A DNA stretch of 64,000 nt from Ornithodoros turicata (GCF_037126465.1 NC_088204.1:15506804-15570803); one strand, 5' to 3'; positions 33,691 through 46,992 are shown, counted from the first letter of the stretch. A program made the numbers and translations. The notes: generated by a model from the letters alone, not told the origin.

Positions 33691-34215
33691 CCTGTGTCTC
33701 CGAGCCTCCCCCCCCCCCCCCTGACGGCAGACGACGATCAACTTTCGAAGTGACGTCACTCACGAAGCATCACGCGTCCCCCATCTGTCATGCATCAACG
33801 TCCCCCCCCCCCCCATTGTGTGGACGGTGGCCGCACCGGAAGCAGCGGGCAGTGACGCACGGCATGACCGGAAGCTTTGGGGAACACAGGCTACCAGAAT
33901 TAACAAAGCCATCCATGGCTCATAGTGTATCGGCGTCGCACTCGTATGTAAATGGTCATCATCCCGGAGCTTCCGTGCAGCATCCCGCCGTTGTTTAATG
34001 TTGCCTGAGAACGATATCGATCTCAGATCTCATTGTACACGTAGATTTAGCCACGGACCGTGATTTAGCTAATCAAGGGTCTGCATCTCTTGCTGTGCAT
34101 GGCGATCCCTGTTGTATTTCAGCGCTTCAGATAGCGATACAAATAAAAGGGATTGATTAATCGAGAGTCAGGCTGCAAAATAGACGAGCCTATACTGCGG
34201 GTGCAATAACCCTTT

Positions 34216-34350
34216 ATTTCGTGTTAGCGCCGCGAAGCAACTTTGGCTATGAACGGCGTACAGGCGTGGACAGATGGAGAGAGGACAGCAGGAAGAAGTG
34301 GGAGACAGGGGTGTGCGTCCTGGGCCGACTTCAGGAGGAACTGTGCCGAC
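34216..34350 (-). mobile_element. SINE fragment abutting MITE family X
   Basis: The plus-sense GTTAGCGCCGCGAAGCAACT through GGGCCGACTTCAGGAGGAAC is the SINE tail half, ending exactly where the MITE X sequence begins (34351). This is a composite junction. Confidence 0.75.
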
Positions 34351-34773
34351 CATTATAACGACCATGTCAGGCACCCATTCACAGCGCCGCATTTGGAAGC
34401 TTGCGGTGGCGCTACTCACCGGCCCGGTTATTGCTTCCTCAACTTCTACAATACCTTATACTTCAGCTTACATTAGTATTTTTGTACAAGCGGTGGATAT
34501 CCCATGGAAGATGTTTTATTCTAAAGTTGATTATTATCATGATGATGATGATTGATTGATTGATGATTACCATCATTTACGCGCTTTCATAGGAGCTGTT
34601 GCTGTCGTCTGCTACGGTAGTCGTACGCCCGCTTCTGAGCGTTCGAATTTCCATTGTCCAATCGTGATGTAGATCTCGCGGGCCGATGAGTAGCGCCCCT
34701 AGCGGATCATGCGTACGGGCTCTTCATAGGGGTTGCCAATTATAACATGGTCTTTATAATCTAGTAGGTCGTG
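34351..34773. mobile_element. 0.4-kb MITE family X, copy 3 (5' TIR shortened)
   Basis: It begins CATTATAACGACCATGTC, lacking the outer ~13 bases of the TIR, and ends CTAGTAGGTCGTG. The interior aligns with the copies at 4755 and 15298. A TGAT/GATT tandem run (34536-34565) has expanded inside. No target duplication is visible. Confidence 0.85.
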
Positions 34774-35684
34774 CTATATACGCCGCGGGAGCTGGTGTGA
34801 TTTAGAGGCAGGCAGCTGTTTCGGCCAATGCCGCATTTACATAATATGCGCTAATAATTAACGGGAAAACATTTTTTTCACATTTTTATCCGGGCAGAAC
34901 TGCACACATAATTTTTCGTGAGGACATTTTTTTATTTTTTTCTCTTCATACCTTGAGCTACTACTACAGGGCAAAAACATACTTCGGAGGACAAAATGCA
35001 TACCCAATATAATATATTAGCCCGGGGCATTTCCCCCCAGCCAGCGCCAAAATCTACTTCTATTCACTGCTACGAACCGCGACCATAACAGGAACGAAGA
35101 GGACGTCATTCCCTTTCAAAAGCATCTGCACCAGAACCGATATAATAAAACCAAAATGGGAAGCCTCATCGCATACGACGGTGGCGCCGCCGTACGTCAT
35201 AAGGCTGTGCACCTAACGGAAGAAGCATCCGCGAACGTTACAGCCAGAAGCAAAGAAACGGGAGGTCGTACGGGGTATATGCGCGTCGAGGTCCCATCTC
35301 CTTTTGTATGCATTGAGGTACATATAGTGGATATACGCTATATGCTGCCGACGCGAAATGCATTAGGTCGCGTCGTGGGAGGGGAGGGGAGGAAGAATGG
35401 CGGCAGCGTCTGCATGGATTTCTCAAACTCGCTTTCATTTTCCTGGCGTAGCTTCCGCCCATACCTTTGCGACTCACGACAACTGAAAAGTATACGCAGG
35501 GAACGAGAAAGACTCGGCGTAATTGGAAGGTAGCGAGCCGTGGCTTGTACTGTGCGGTGCTTTTCAGGCGCACTTCTTTTGTCCGTCCTCTTGACAGGTG
35601 CAAAAGTGATTGTTTGACGCGTCGTCGCGAGAGAAACGGAAGAAGAGAGTGAAGAAAAAGAAAAGAAAGCGTGACGAGTGTATG

Positions 35685-35955
35685 TTTTTTTTTTAATTCG
35701 GTGGTAGCGCCACGAAGCAACTATGGCTATGAGCGGCGTAGAGACGTGGACAGATTGAGAGAGGACAGCAGGAAGGAGTGGGGGACAGGGGTATATGCGT
35801 CCTGGGCCGACTTCAGGTGGAACTGTGCCGATATTCGTCTGGAAAGTCTTCGGAAGAAGACCCAGGGAAAACCGCAGACAGGCCGTGGTAGGATTCGAAC
35901 CCACCACCTCCCTGTCTTCAGCACGACCTTGGATACCGCCAACACACGCCGCTGT
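35685..35955 (-). mobile_element. tRNA-derived SINE, near full length
   Basis: Read on the minus strand it has a box-A-like TGGCGGTATCC, a perfect box B GGTTCGAATCC (plus 35891-35901), a tRNA-unrelated body with CGGCCCAGGACGC, and an A-rich tail (plus T10 at 35685-35694). It is the reference copy for the other fragments in the window. Confidence 0.88.
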
Positions 35956-37659
35956 CTTTTTTTCATTTTTTTTTTCAAAACCTTTAATGAACAGTATTAC
36001 GACATGCAGACATACACTATACAGAAGCGATGCCGCTGGTTACGAGTGTATGTGCAGAACGGTATGTGGCAACTGGGGGGACACCTTTTTCGAGGAACAT
36101 CGAGACAGCTGATATCTCAGCACACGCAAGAGGGAGCCGAAAGCCCGTGACATGCATGCTTAGTTTACTTGCAACAGTAGTATACATACACGTAATAGTA
36201 ATAATAGTAGAGCACACAAAAAAATAAAAAAAAGAATTACCGTATAATGTGACGGGAAACATCACAAAAGAAACGTTAGACATTGCATTGTGGCCACCTA
36301 CCGTCAGGAATAGAAAAATCTCGAAACTTCGCGCTACTTTTCAAACATTTACTATGACATCTAAGCACTGATCACAAAAACTGAAAAATGACACGAGCGG
36401 TCCCCGGACAACGGAGTAGTAGACAGTAGTAGATAACGCCGCTATTTTCGCGTTCGCACTGGACGTCGACCGAATAAGTACGCGTTCTACAGATGAACAA
36501 GTCGACGGAGGCACTTGAACTATTCAGGGTTGGATGCGTAAAAAAACGTTAGCAGAAAGGTTGGTCATAAGAAAGCAGGACTTGCTACTCTGTATTCATG
36601 GGATGTTTAGCTTTTAGCAAATTAGCAGTTAGTGTTAGCAGTTACCAGGTGCAACCTAAATGAAAAAAGTGGTGAATAAAGTGGTGTATCGTTGGCGCGA
36701 TATACCCAAGTGCACCACACCAGTCCTGTGTAAGGAAACGTCCAACAGCTCCGACATTCAAACGCCATAACGATGAGTGGACTCAAAGGACTGAGTAAGC
36801 ACCCTCGAACTCAAATGACTCGCTGTAACCTTGCCTATAGGACAAACGCGAACATGACCATTGTTTTTCGTATGGGCAGCACTACGCATGATCTTCTCTT
36901 CTCTCTAGTTAAACAAAGCGTAGGTGCCGCGATCACAGGTCAGAATGGACCACGGCGTAACAAGCCGCACAAGAGTGCTTCTCATTGCTGAGGTAACCAC
37001 GGCCCGCCCTCAGCCACGCAGAAAGGACACGAGTGAGAACAACCTTGACTTGGAACTGCACGAAGAATGTTCGCGCGACTTCCTCTCGGCGTGTCTAATA
37101 TCTGTCGGCCATTTACCTCCGCAAACAGCGGGATGCCCAGCGGAAAGATGTGGGAAAAGACGTGCCAAAAGAATGCCGACACTTCTCACTGCATGCCTGC
37201 ACAGACGACACCCCCGCATATATATATTTTTTTTCTTCTGCCTGTATATACTGTCGCTAGGAGAAGGTACAATACCAGTATGAGAAAACCAACGTGAAGA
37301 AAGAAAACAATACAAACTAATCGCTCTTCGAGTGTGATCGAGCTTATTTGATAGCTCAATAGTATACACTGTTTTTCATTATGTATCTATTTTAGTAGTC
37401 TACCTTAATATAGTTGTCTACCTTATGGTCACCATAGAGTAGACCATTTAGGTTGTTTACGGGCACCTCAAAAATATAAGGTTGAATATAATTGATGACT
37501 GAGAAATGTAGTTCGTGGCTGTGCGTCAACAGACAACAACGACCACGTTGACCAGCGTTACATTCCGTTACGTTACACTCATTACATATCATGCACGCAT
37601 CGTGCTGTGTGTCCGAGTACTGGACGCCACGACAATCACGACGAACCGTGATTCGGAAA

Positions 37660-37690
<31 letters not shown>

Positions 37691-38100
37691 CGAAATGACG
37701 TTTCAATGGCGTCCGTCTGCGAATCGACGCAAGCCCCCTCGGAAGCGAAGGACGCATGGGTTCGCAGGGTTCAATTTTTGGACGGAGCGACGCAATGAAT
37801 GTCGGTCGTTGTCCCGGCAACCGTGCTGCGTGCGTTCTTATCTTCCTTCACTACTCTTCACGCAAAGCAGCGTCGCAAAGGTGCGGACATGAACTGGAAA
37901 CCCATGCGTCCGTCACACACTGACGCTGACGGACGGACGGACGGACGCGTTGGAACGCAAGTGCGGGCCGCGGGTGCATTGCGAGATGCAAACCATTAAA
38001 CAAGTTTCCGTGTCAAGCCCCCCCTCCCCCTCCCACGTCCACTGGTTCTCGCAGGGATGCGACCTCTCCTGCGGTGTCGGCGGAATAACCTGCAGTAATG
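35956..38100. other. No gene recognised
   Basis: Unique-looking spacer with an A-rich tract near 37672-37690 and a GACG tandem run near 37928-37945. Open frames are short and unrecognised. Confidence 0.5.
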
Positions 38101-38271
38101 TAAAGGCTGATTCACATTACAATTAACGTCTACGGCTGCGTACAGCGTCTTACGTATACCTTCGTTCTATACTGAAGTATGTTCCATTGCAATGATTCGC
38201 TGTCAGCTCAACGTCGCTGGCACGCAGCCGCACGCACGCATTGAAACGCGATAGCGTGAACCGAGCTTTAG
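38101..38271. mobile_element. Possible Harbinger-like MITE
   Basis: Left TAAAGGCTGATTCACATT and right GCGTGAACCGAGCTTTA form imperfect inverted ends. The style resembles the element at 18472. The target duplication is not clean. Confidence 0.45.
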
Positions 38272-38654
38272 ACCCGGTTCAATTTCGGTACTCGATATGA
38301 CGATTTCAAGTATGTAGCGTCTACTATACATCATTTGCGATGAAACTTGTATTGGTTCGCATAAATCCAAAGAACTGTCTTTTACATTCACCTGGCATAA
38401 CTTGGGGAGTGTCATAACCTGAAATCGCAGCAGACTGTAACGCCACAGTCTGCCTGGGATTTCGAGGGTTCGAACCCCTCACCCTGAGGATCACGAAGCG
38501 GGCTTTAAAATACCGCACGGAAACTACGCACGAAACAGCAACCAATTGTGTTCGCACCAGCCATATCCCGACGGAATGTTCGAGTGGAAGAAAAGTGGCT
38601 AGTCTAGTGATAAAGTGGCTCCTCACGGGACAAAAGCTTCCGCCTCTGCATCTT

Positions 38655-38760
38655 TTCCTGCCGTCTGCTACGGAATATCTCGTGGGTGCGCCGCAGAATA
38701 TCCCCCCTTCCCTCGGTTAGCAGTGCAAGAAAAGACACGACGTTAGCGCTTACAACGCAA
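38655..38760 (-). mobile_element. MITE family F3, fragment
   Basis: CCGTCTGCTACGGAATATCT, GCCGCAGAATATCC and AAAAGACACGACGTTAGCGC match the F3 core in the minus orientation. Confidence 0.55.
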
Positions 38761-41190
38761 AAGACAGCTGTCTCCGTGCAGTCCGCTCCACGTGTTGTCC
38801 AACGCTCTTTTCTGCCTGAAGGCGCTTGTTGCGCTAGCTTGCATACGTTTACGCTATTTTGCAGAACATCATCGAACTATAACACTAGTTGATACTAGAT
38901 GGTCGTCGAAGAATGGACATTGGAAGCAATGAAAACATATAATCAAAACAACGCACCATCATAAAACGCAGAGATAATCGATTTTTTCGAATCACCTGGC
39001 GGTGTAACAAATAACTTGCTTTGTTTCTTCCGTCCTCATTTAGAAACAAAGGACAGAAGCAGGCAGGCAAGCAAGACCTAGTTACTCAACTATAAGGCGT
39101 AGCTCGGGTATTAGCGACACTGCATATACTAGTCATTTGTCGCCATACGCGTAACGTACCGTATATGCTTGCAACCGGATACCTCATTACAGATTTCGGT
39201 CGCTTCGTACGAAATACAGCAATGTTCTCGTTCACGACTGTATTGAGAACACTCGATGCAATTTGATTGTTCTTCGACAATAGACCACTTTTTTTTTTCC
39301 CACCTCACATACTTTGCACTATAGTCCAAGACTTGATTTTTTTTTTTTTTTTCATCACGAATCTCCTATATTCCTCCTATATTTCATTCCAGGCCACGGT
39401 CACACGATTGCGTTCTCGTACGTGCTGGTTTCGAGGCTACGTTCTTTTGTTTCCACGCCCAATTTTGTCCAAGCTTTCGTCACCGCCATCTTTTCAGTGT
39501 CAGCTGTTGTGTCGCTTATCGAGGAGCAATTTGTGCACTCGCTTTACTTCGTGTCCCGGGAGTTAGCGCCGTTGGACACCGCTCCATTGCGTCACACGTT
39601 CCACGAAGACAGCGCCCCCTGGTGTGAAGCTGTTGATCGCAGCGCCCCCGCGGAGTCTTGGCGAGTTCGCGGAGTTCGCTAATCGTCTCTGGACTGCCGC
39701 TGGGCGTCTTCCTTTGAGCAGACAGACCCGGGAAAGCACTCTTGATGTACTGTTTGGAATCTGCGGTAACTTTTGAGGATATTCCGCAAGAGACGCTGAC
39801 AGTATAGCCCCCCGTGCAGAAAATGAAATACACCCTTTTACAAACACAGGGAGGAAATAAGTAGGAAAGACGCTCACGCTGCGTTCCGGAACTTGCCCGA
39901 AATATTTTGCAGTAAAGTGCAGCTGCATTCGCGACAGACACGACGCAAGCCATGCAATGACAGTGAAAACAATCCTGTATCATGCTATCAAACTTCTCCC
40001 TTCCCACTCCAATGTTATGACGCAAGCGGTAACATTATGAAAGAGTCGCTGTGAGACGGCTCGTTAGTGATTTAATCCGACAGGGGACACCCACGACGTC
40101 GTCGACCTTGCAAAGAAAGAGAAAAAGTCTCTGGAGCGACCAGAAAGTCAGGTGCGAGGTAGACGGACACAAGGTGACCTTGAAGCAGCGTTCCGTGGCA
40201 TTACCGTGGAGCTACCATGCTGTGAAGCGATTTGTCACCGTATCGTGTTGGGCACTTCTATTGGGGGCAATCCCGATTCGTTGGTTCGCTTTCAGACGAC
40301 ATGCACACCGGTCACGAGATGTTGATAAAAGCATATTTGATCATCTGCTATCAAGATGGGATGGTCAGAGCACCCAAAAAACTTATCGAGAATTTCTACT
40401 GCGGATATATGCACGGCTAATGCATTTTGACGTCAGCGGTTTTCTCTCACTTTTTTTTTTTTTTTCTGGTTCCAATGTACTATGCGGAGGCTGGTTGAAC
40501 GATCAGGACAAACTTGCTGAAAAGGCGCCAGCGCTGGGATGTGAACCCACAGCCAGTGATATATATTTAGAAAGGCGGATATCTGTAACTGCCGCATGTG
40601 TGCGCATGGTTGACGACACAGGTCATATCTTTATGTTAGCCATGCCGATGATAAGCATTGACAGTATCTCCAGGAAAACATTTGCAAGGCCGGACTGCAA
40701 ACCATTTGGCGTGACGAAAGTTCTGTGTCCCTGGACTCGGTCCATACACTAGTCCGCAGGCCTTTGCGCGGTGTTTTACAGACATCAAGCTGATGGATTT
40801 ACTGTGACCATGAAAGTGGTTTCTGGCGTCTCCATGTCCACCCATTTCAGTTTTTCTTCCCTGTCCCAATTACTATATGTGAACTTCGACTACGAGAAAC
40901 CAGATGATGGGACGCCATCTACATGCTTGACGCTCCTCTCAATCCTTCGCACGTCGTAGAACTAAAAAAAATAATAATAATAAGAAGAAGAAACAGTTCG
41001 CCAATCGCAGCAGCCAGCCACGATGTCAGCCAAACGTCTCAGACGATTTTGGAACACAGGCTCCCTGTGACTACCAGTGATTGCCCATGCGGCTGATGGT
41101 GGCTGGTTTCCACAGTTACCACGCTTAAAGCAACGTCGCGATTGGCGGCATTTTCCCGCGTAATTCTTCCTATTCGGCGTCATACATCGG
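38761..41190. other. No gene recognised
   Basis: The longest open frame (40051-40752, plus) runs through a T-rich tract and has no family resemblance. T tracts lie at 39288-39299, 39337-39352 and 40450-40466. Confidence 0.45.
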
Positions 41191-41573
41191 CGGCAGCCAT
41201 ATTGTGACCCATTCTATCCCAGCATAAGAAAATAATCTATCCAAATGTGGGTCGGAGTAGAACTTGTCCGGATACATTGCGCTCAGTAGTGGCTAATGGC
41301 GGGTGGTAGCATGCTACAAATCCGATCCAAATCGAATGTGAACCGCAGTCGTAGCCAGAACTAGCAAGAACGGTTCACGATCGGTTGAACCCGTCTAAAC
41401 GTTTTACGGGAAGAGTAAAAACGATCGCCACATAACTCCACGTCGTCTAAAATAATTTAATTCAGTCGTTTTACAAACTTTTATTAGTTTTTCTGTTTCC
41501 TTTATTTGTTGGAAACTTTTATAAACTTTGGAAACCTCCACCGGAGAACTTTGGGTCACAATATGGCGGCTTC
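41191..41573. mobile_element. Element with GCCATATTGTGACCC inverted ends
   Basis: GGCAGCCATATTGTGACCCA at 41191 is the inverse of the sequence at about 41551-41573. The arms are ~22 bp and the interior non-coding. Flanking duplications are not obvious. The ends contain the CCATATT core also seen in the larger element at 49585. Confidence 0.5.
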
Positions 41574-44500
41574 AGACACTTGACGGTGGTTCGCGATAGA
41601 CGTGGGTCACTAGCGAGAAACGACCTCTTCGTGAGCGCTCCACTTTCCATTTCTGCGTTCACCAAACCAATCAAAGTTTCTTCTGCGAGAACCAAGCCAA
41701 GCCAAAACAAGACAAGACACGTACACCTGGTACACTAAAAATACGAAAAATACAACGCTGCTCAGCATGGTTTTGGCGAGCTTTGACTGGCGGATCGAAG
41801 CGACGGACGCGACTGCCATCCCAGTCAATAAATAAAAAAGTAGGTCAGATACCTCGTCTTATTGGTAACAACAAAAAGTAAGGAAAAGTTTACAACGTGC
41901 GCGCAGGGACAGAAATTGCGCCAAATATTTATTTTTTCAGCGCGAAACACGAAGAACAAGCTTTCAGTCATAGAACATGAAGTAAACAAAAACAAAACAA
42001 AAAAATGTTCTAACGTGCGGAGAGAGAGAGAGAGAGAGAGAGAGAAAGCTGCGTGGAAAAAATGAACTCCACAGCCTATAACCGACACGGCCGGGGATAA
42101 ATCACGTGGTGCAGGCTTCGCAGCGAAGGCTGGTCCTATAAAACGCGCCATCGTACAAAAAGAGTAAAGAGAGTAATAAAAAAACGGTAAATACATCGTA
42201 AAATGAGGGCCGCCCAGTCGCGTATATATCATGTAGCGCGGAATCTCGGTCCGTTGTGTGCCATCCATCCCAACGTATAACCCATATACCAAGGGACTTG
42301 TGGCCGTCTACTACTACCCTATATCGTGCTTGGGGGGAGCTTGACAAATTTGTTCGAGTGAAATTATTTTCAAAGAACTATTTTCACCTTTTTTTTAGAA
42401 AACATGACGTGTCAGTACACATACCGGGCCGACTTCACGGAGGTTTTCTCTAACACTTTTCTATACCAACACGTACGTCAAAGAGAGGTGGCAGCATTAA
42501 ATATACACAGCATATTTTACCCGCAGAAACTTTCAAAGTGCGTCCTACGCATTTGAAAATAATGCTGCTTGGTACAAAACCTGCAAAGTTTCGCGCATCC
42601 TTCGTTAGGCACACCTCCCACTTCAAACACTGTACTCGAAACCAATCGCGCAAAGGAACCGTCACAGTTCTGACGGGAAGCAAAAGGTGAAGTTTGCTTC
42701 CTACGGAAAGAGGGGGGCGACACCTCTTGCGAGAGTACAAAGGGACCCAAACTCCGCTGAGATAGAAAGTTGCTGTCGGATGCGGCAGCCTCGGTTAGGA
42801 GCAAATCACGCTCTGGTGTCGATGGCTGGAATGTTCACACTCCGTGTTCACGTGCTTTCATGAATGCGAGTCGTTCGTTGTAAGCGTCTGACGCAACAAA
42901 ATCTAAAAAAAAAAAAAAAAAAAAGCAGACGAAAACAATACTTACGCAGCACTATTTCTCCTAGCTGTGCACCTTCCAAGCTTAATGCGTCGATCTGAAA
43001 CAAGAGAAAGAAAATATACAGCAATTGCAGCAACCGTAAAACACCGAAACAATGTTGGTCGATATAGGACAACATTCATTGACTATATACGTCAGTAATA
43101 TCACTACGTAGTGCCGCTATCTGTAAAACGAAGCACCCTGTATAGCGACGAGGCACCATGTGCTTCACACGGGATTCCTCCTCTCCGGTGCACTATATAT
43201 CATCGCAAGACCTAATAAAAAGGGGGCGCAAGGGGTGTCTCCTATATCACTGCAATATACGATTAAGGGTGCCCATGGGACGCTAACAAACCCCCAGTAT
43301 AGAACTGCACGACCTTAAAGGTTGCAGTGTCCGATAAACTCGCCTTCACTTTTCGACTTAGTTATACGGGTACCATACTGTATAAAATATGGTGTTTAGC
43401 AGTAGCACAGATAGGACCATCAACGGTTCCCTCGCTACTGATAGCGGGCAGTCCTCGCAGTCCTTTCGGTCTCGATAAAATTCACATAATAAAAGATAAT
43501 AATCGATAATTTGTGGCAATTTACGTCGCGAGACCCTGTTGGCCTTTCGCGCAGCCCCTCAGCTTTTTCCTTTCCCCTCGTGCACGTAGAACGGTCTCAT
43601 TGGATCGCTCTCAAATATAAGGTACCACAACAACTGCACATGAGTTCCACTTTGCTTCACCAGCTTTTTCACCATAGTGTCGTGGCCCGTCTGCGAACGC
43701 CCCTGTATTAGGGAGTTTTAGTATATCGGAAGGTGTTCAGATCCGAAAACATGACACGCCAATCGCCATCGTTCTTTGCAGCCAGTGACGTCACATTGCT
43801 GATTTGATAACGTCTTTTATCGTACCGTTTGTGCAGAATTCTTCCGATGTACTATTCATCGCCATTGCTGCTTTCTGAGTGAACAGACGCTCTGCCACCG
43901 TGCTCTCTCCAACCTTTTGCTTCTCTCATGCGCAGAGACGTACCGTCGTAGCGCATTGCAGAAAGAGCGCGTGCAGACACCATCAACGGGATGCGATGAC
44001 CTAGCGATCTTGCTTATTCAGTTTTGCTTCTCGCCTTTACGTGACATGGAGAAAAAGAGAAAGAAAGAAAAGTAACGATGAGAGTGGCGGGGACACAGGC
44101 AGACACCGTGATCGTGCCGCCACGGACGGAGAAATCGCTCTCCCTCGGAGACATATCCACCGTGCCACCTCGTTTCAAGGAAACGCGGAAGGAACGGAAT
44201 TTCACTGGCGGACTTTCGTTCGTCAGATGGACCCGCTTTTCTTACAGAACGAGGCCATAATGGCATTTTATGGCCTACTTTGCGGCGTACAATACAATGT
44301 GCACGTTATCATCTTCGCGCACCGCGTGACGGTACGGTAGCACCGTTTGTATATTTTTAGGAAGTGTGGCATATGCAGGTATATTCTTTTCGGCTGCATC
44401 ATCTCTGGCTGCTACATCCTTGCACCGGGTGTGGGAGGGGAGCACATAAAATTGCGTTTATTTCGGAGCGTGCGAATGCTCGTTTGCAAGTCAAGTTTTC

Positions 44501-44600
44501 GGAACGTGCTCTGCACTTTCGCATCCGTTTCATGATGCGGATTGCTCCGTCTCTCCAAAGTTGACTGAGTATACAGGGGTAAGGGTGCTAGGCAGGACGA
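41574..44600. other. No gene recognised
   Basis: It contains an (AG)n microsatellite (42020-42046) and an A tract near 42903-42924. A CpG-rich patch at 44080-44270 has overlapping open frames on both strands, unrecognised. Confidence 0.5.
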
Positions 44601-44607
44601 GCAGACC

Positions 44608-45525
44608 AGAAAAGTAATTAACGAAAAAAGTAACGCAATTAGTGGCATTAATCACGTTCTTTCTAATTAGTTTCTCGTGGAACTACGCTTAATTCTAACC
44701 AGAGATGAGGAAGTTACTCGACAAAAGGAACTGACTACCAGTTAAGTTACTGTACAAAAAATGTAATAAACTACTAACGAAGTTACAAGTAATAAAAATG
44801 CATGAACTCGAAGATCCTAACGTACTTTGGAAAAGTAACGAGCTACTTTCAAGTTACTTGATTATACACTTTTCTTTTTTAGTTCTTGACCCTTTCTATA
44901 AAATTATTCAGATCTTGATCTCACAATGAGCGGTGCAAGACGCCTTATTGAATACTTTTGATATACGAAAACTATCGCAATATTTGATATGACGAAACAA
45001 GCGTGCCTTTATGTACTACTTTAGGGAGACATCTGACGATTTTGATCTCGTATCATACGGTTCTTCCGACGGCGCACAAAGCAAGCATTGAAAGTTTAGG
45101 TTCCATGAGGTGTCCACTTTCGTATAGAACCGCACCAACTTTTAATCCCGCAACACAGCGCCCTCTGTCATTGTAAGTACACTGCTCGTCGCAATGATGA
45201 ACGTCACCCGAGTCTCCTCATGTACGGCCAAAACAGAATTTGTAGCGTTCATCGCGCAATAACAAGGGAGCGGAGTCAGACGCGCCGTGCACGTGCCATC
45301 ATTAGAGAGGGAGGGAGGACGCAGTTTGCGATGTTTGTATAGACGAGAATCGAACAAAAGGAACCTGGAACTTAGCCCAAGTTACTTTGAAGAAGCTAGC
45401 TAAAAAGAAAAAAAAAAGTAACGAGTTCAAGAAGTTACTGGAGTTCAAAAGCAACGAGTTAAGTTAAAAGTTACCGAAAAAAGTAGCTTATATAGTTACA
45501 GTAACGAGTTACCTGCAACACTGGT
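44608..45525. repeat. AAGTAACGAGTTAC word repeat
   Basis: Variants of AGTAACGAGTTACTT recur across both ends of this ~0.9-kb stretch (44610-44880, 45375-45515), with a less repetitive middle. The right side ends TGCAACACTGG, like other word-repeat elements here. Confidence 0.55.
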
Positions 45526-45547
45526 CTCAATCATCTTTCAACATCAG

Positions 45548-45793
45548 GTGCACGCTCTAAGAAAATAAAGAGTAATTTAGTCCTTTGGGACTTTTGGACT
45601 ATAGATGTGTTGCATGAACCTATAGTCCCTTTCGGAACTTGATGCACAGAAGTTTATGCGAAGTTTAGGGGTCTATTTGCAGTAATGGGGGAGTAAATTC
45701 ACGGTCAGGGGACCAAAATGGGGAGTAATCGCCATCTAGGGGACGCTGTTATCACTCTCCCATTTGCTCCAATCTTTTTCTCAGAGTGCACGC
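45548..45793. mobile_element. MITE with GTGCAC..TCTAAGAAAA ends
   Basis: Left GTGCACGCTCTAAGAAAATA and right TTTTTCTCAGAGTGCACGC are inverted ends of a 246-bp non-coding element. It adjoins the word-repeat element and precedes a mariner-type element. Confidence 0.65.
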
Positions 45794-45874
45794 AAACAAC
45801 CACCAATGTTCGAGCTGGCAACGGGACGTATGTTTAAAAATTGCGCGGTATCGTTCATCAGGCTACGCCTTATA

Positions 45875-46284
45875 CAGGGTGTTTCAAAAAACGTGTCATT
45901 CTGACTTTATAAAGAAACGGGGTGACTGAAAAATACGGGGTAAACGGCACTTGTGTAGCAACTGAATTTGCCATCTTGCAAAAATATTTTCATTTGATTT
46001 TAATTAAAATAAATTGAATTTCTTTAATTGAACTCCAAAATTTCCCAAGCCAACCTAACGTTTTTTTTACAGAATTAGAGAACCCGTAGCGAACTTAGTC
46101 AGATCCACCAAGAAATCCGCTCGATATTGCAAATGGAACTGCCCAAAAAAAGTCCCGAAATTGACGCTTCAAAGTTTCGGGTATTCAACGGCGCACCAAA
46201 TCATACGCAAAGATTCCTGGAGAGGAGGACATGCTCCTGCCCCCGGAGCATAAGGATCTAAGTTCGCTACGGGCTCTCTAATTC

Positions 46285-46327
<43 letters not shown>

Positions 46328-46495
46328 GTTAGGTTGACTTGGGAAATTTTGGAGTTCAATTAAAGAAAATTCAGTTTCTTTTAATTAAAATCAAATGAAA
46401 ATATTTTTGAAAGATGGCAAATTCAGTTGCCACACGAATGCCGTTTACCCCGTTTTTTTATAAAGTCCGAATGACACGTTTTTTGAAACACCCTG
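45875..46495. mobile_element. Mariner-type foldback element with TA duplication
   Basis: TIRs begin CAGGGTGTTTCAAAAAACGT and are flanked by TA (45873-45874, 46496-46497). The arms extend over ~200 bp each. The right arm holds an A tract of ~38. A block TTGAACTCCAAAATTTCCC ... CAACCTAACGTTTTTTT is shared with the foldback at 24838. There is no transposase. Confidence 0.88.
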
Positions 46496-46497
46496 TA

Positions 46498-46952
46498 TAC
46501 TTTCAGATCTCGCACTGCCTGAACGCGGATGAGGACTTTGCGGATCGAACCACTGTCCGTCGTTAGGACGCAAGCACGCGCACGTTGTGTCTTCTGCGCA
46601 TGCGCGTACAGTGAAACGCGTCGCCTCCCTTTCTAATTTCGCGATCCCGGCGACGGTCCTTTGATATCGCCTCAAAGAGGCAGATTGCGTCTTTGTACTC
46701 CTCCAAGTGGTTCTTTCCACTTCTTTTAATACTGGTTCCGAATGAACGGGACAGAGGCAGGCTACTTTCCCTTCAAAAGTGCAGATGGTGCACACGGTTC
46801 TTTTGTGATTTTTCCCCCTTTCTTTCGTTCGTCCACCCATTGTTGGCGCAGCTTTTGATTTTGGTCGCTGAGCAGCCTTATTACGTTTTAATTGCCGATA
46901 ACCGCAATTGGTGGTGCCCGAATAATGCTCCAAAACATAATATAGACGACGT

Positions 46953-46992
<40 letters not shown>

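Noticed and set aside
35238..35907. Overlapping 160- and 189-codon minus frames
   Set aside because: They pass through the SINE body and are artefacts of its open sequence.
38455..38480. GGGTTCGAACCCC, possible tRNA gene
   Set aside because: No cloverleaf can be formed; the palindromic motif fits only part of a box B.
40051..40752. 233-codon open frame on the plus strand
   Set aside because: It runs through a T-rich homopolymer (poly-Phe), has no recognisable motif, and includes a tRNA-like GATGTGAACCC patch. It looks like chance.
46445..46933. Cys/His cluster that might be a transposase C-terminal zinc motif
   Set aside because: Spacing (C-x2-C then C-x-C-x2-H) does not clearly match piggyBac or another transposase; no other transposase segments nearby; the frame overlaps a mariner-type element end.
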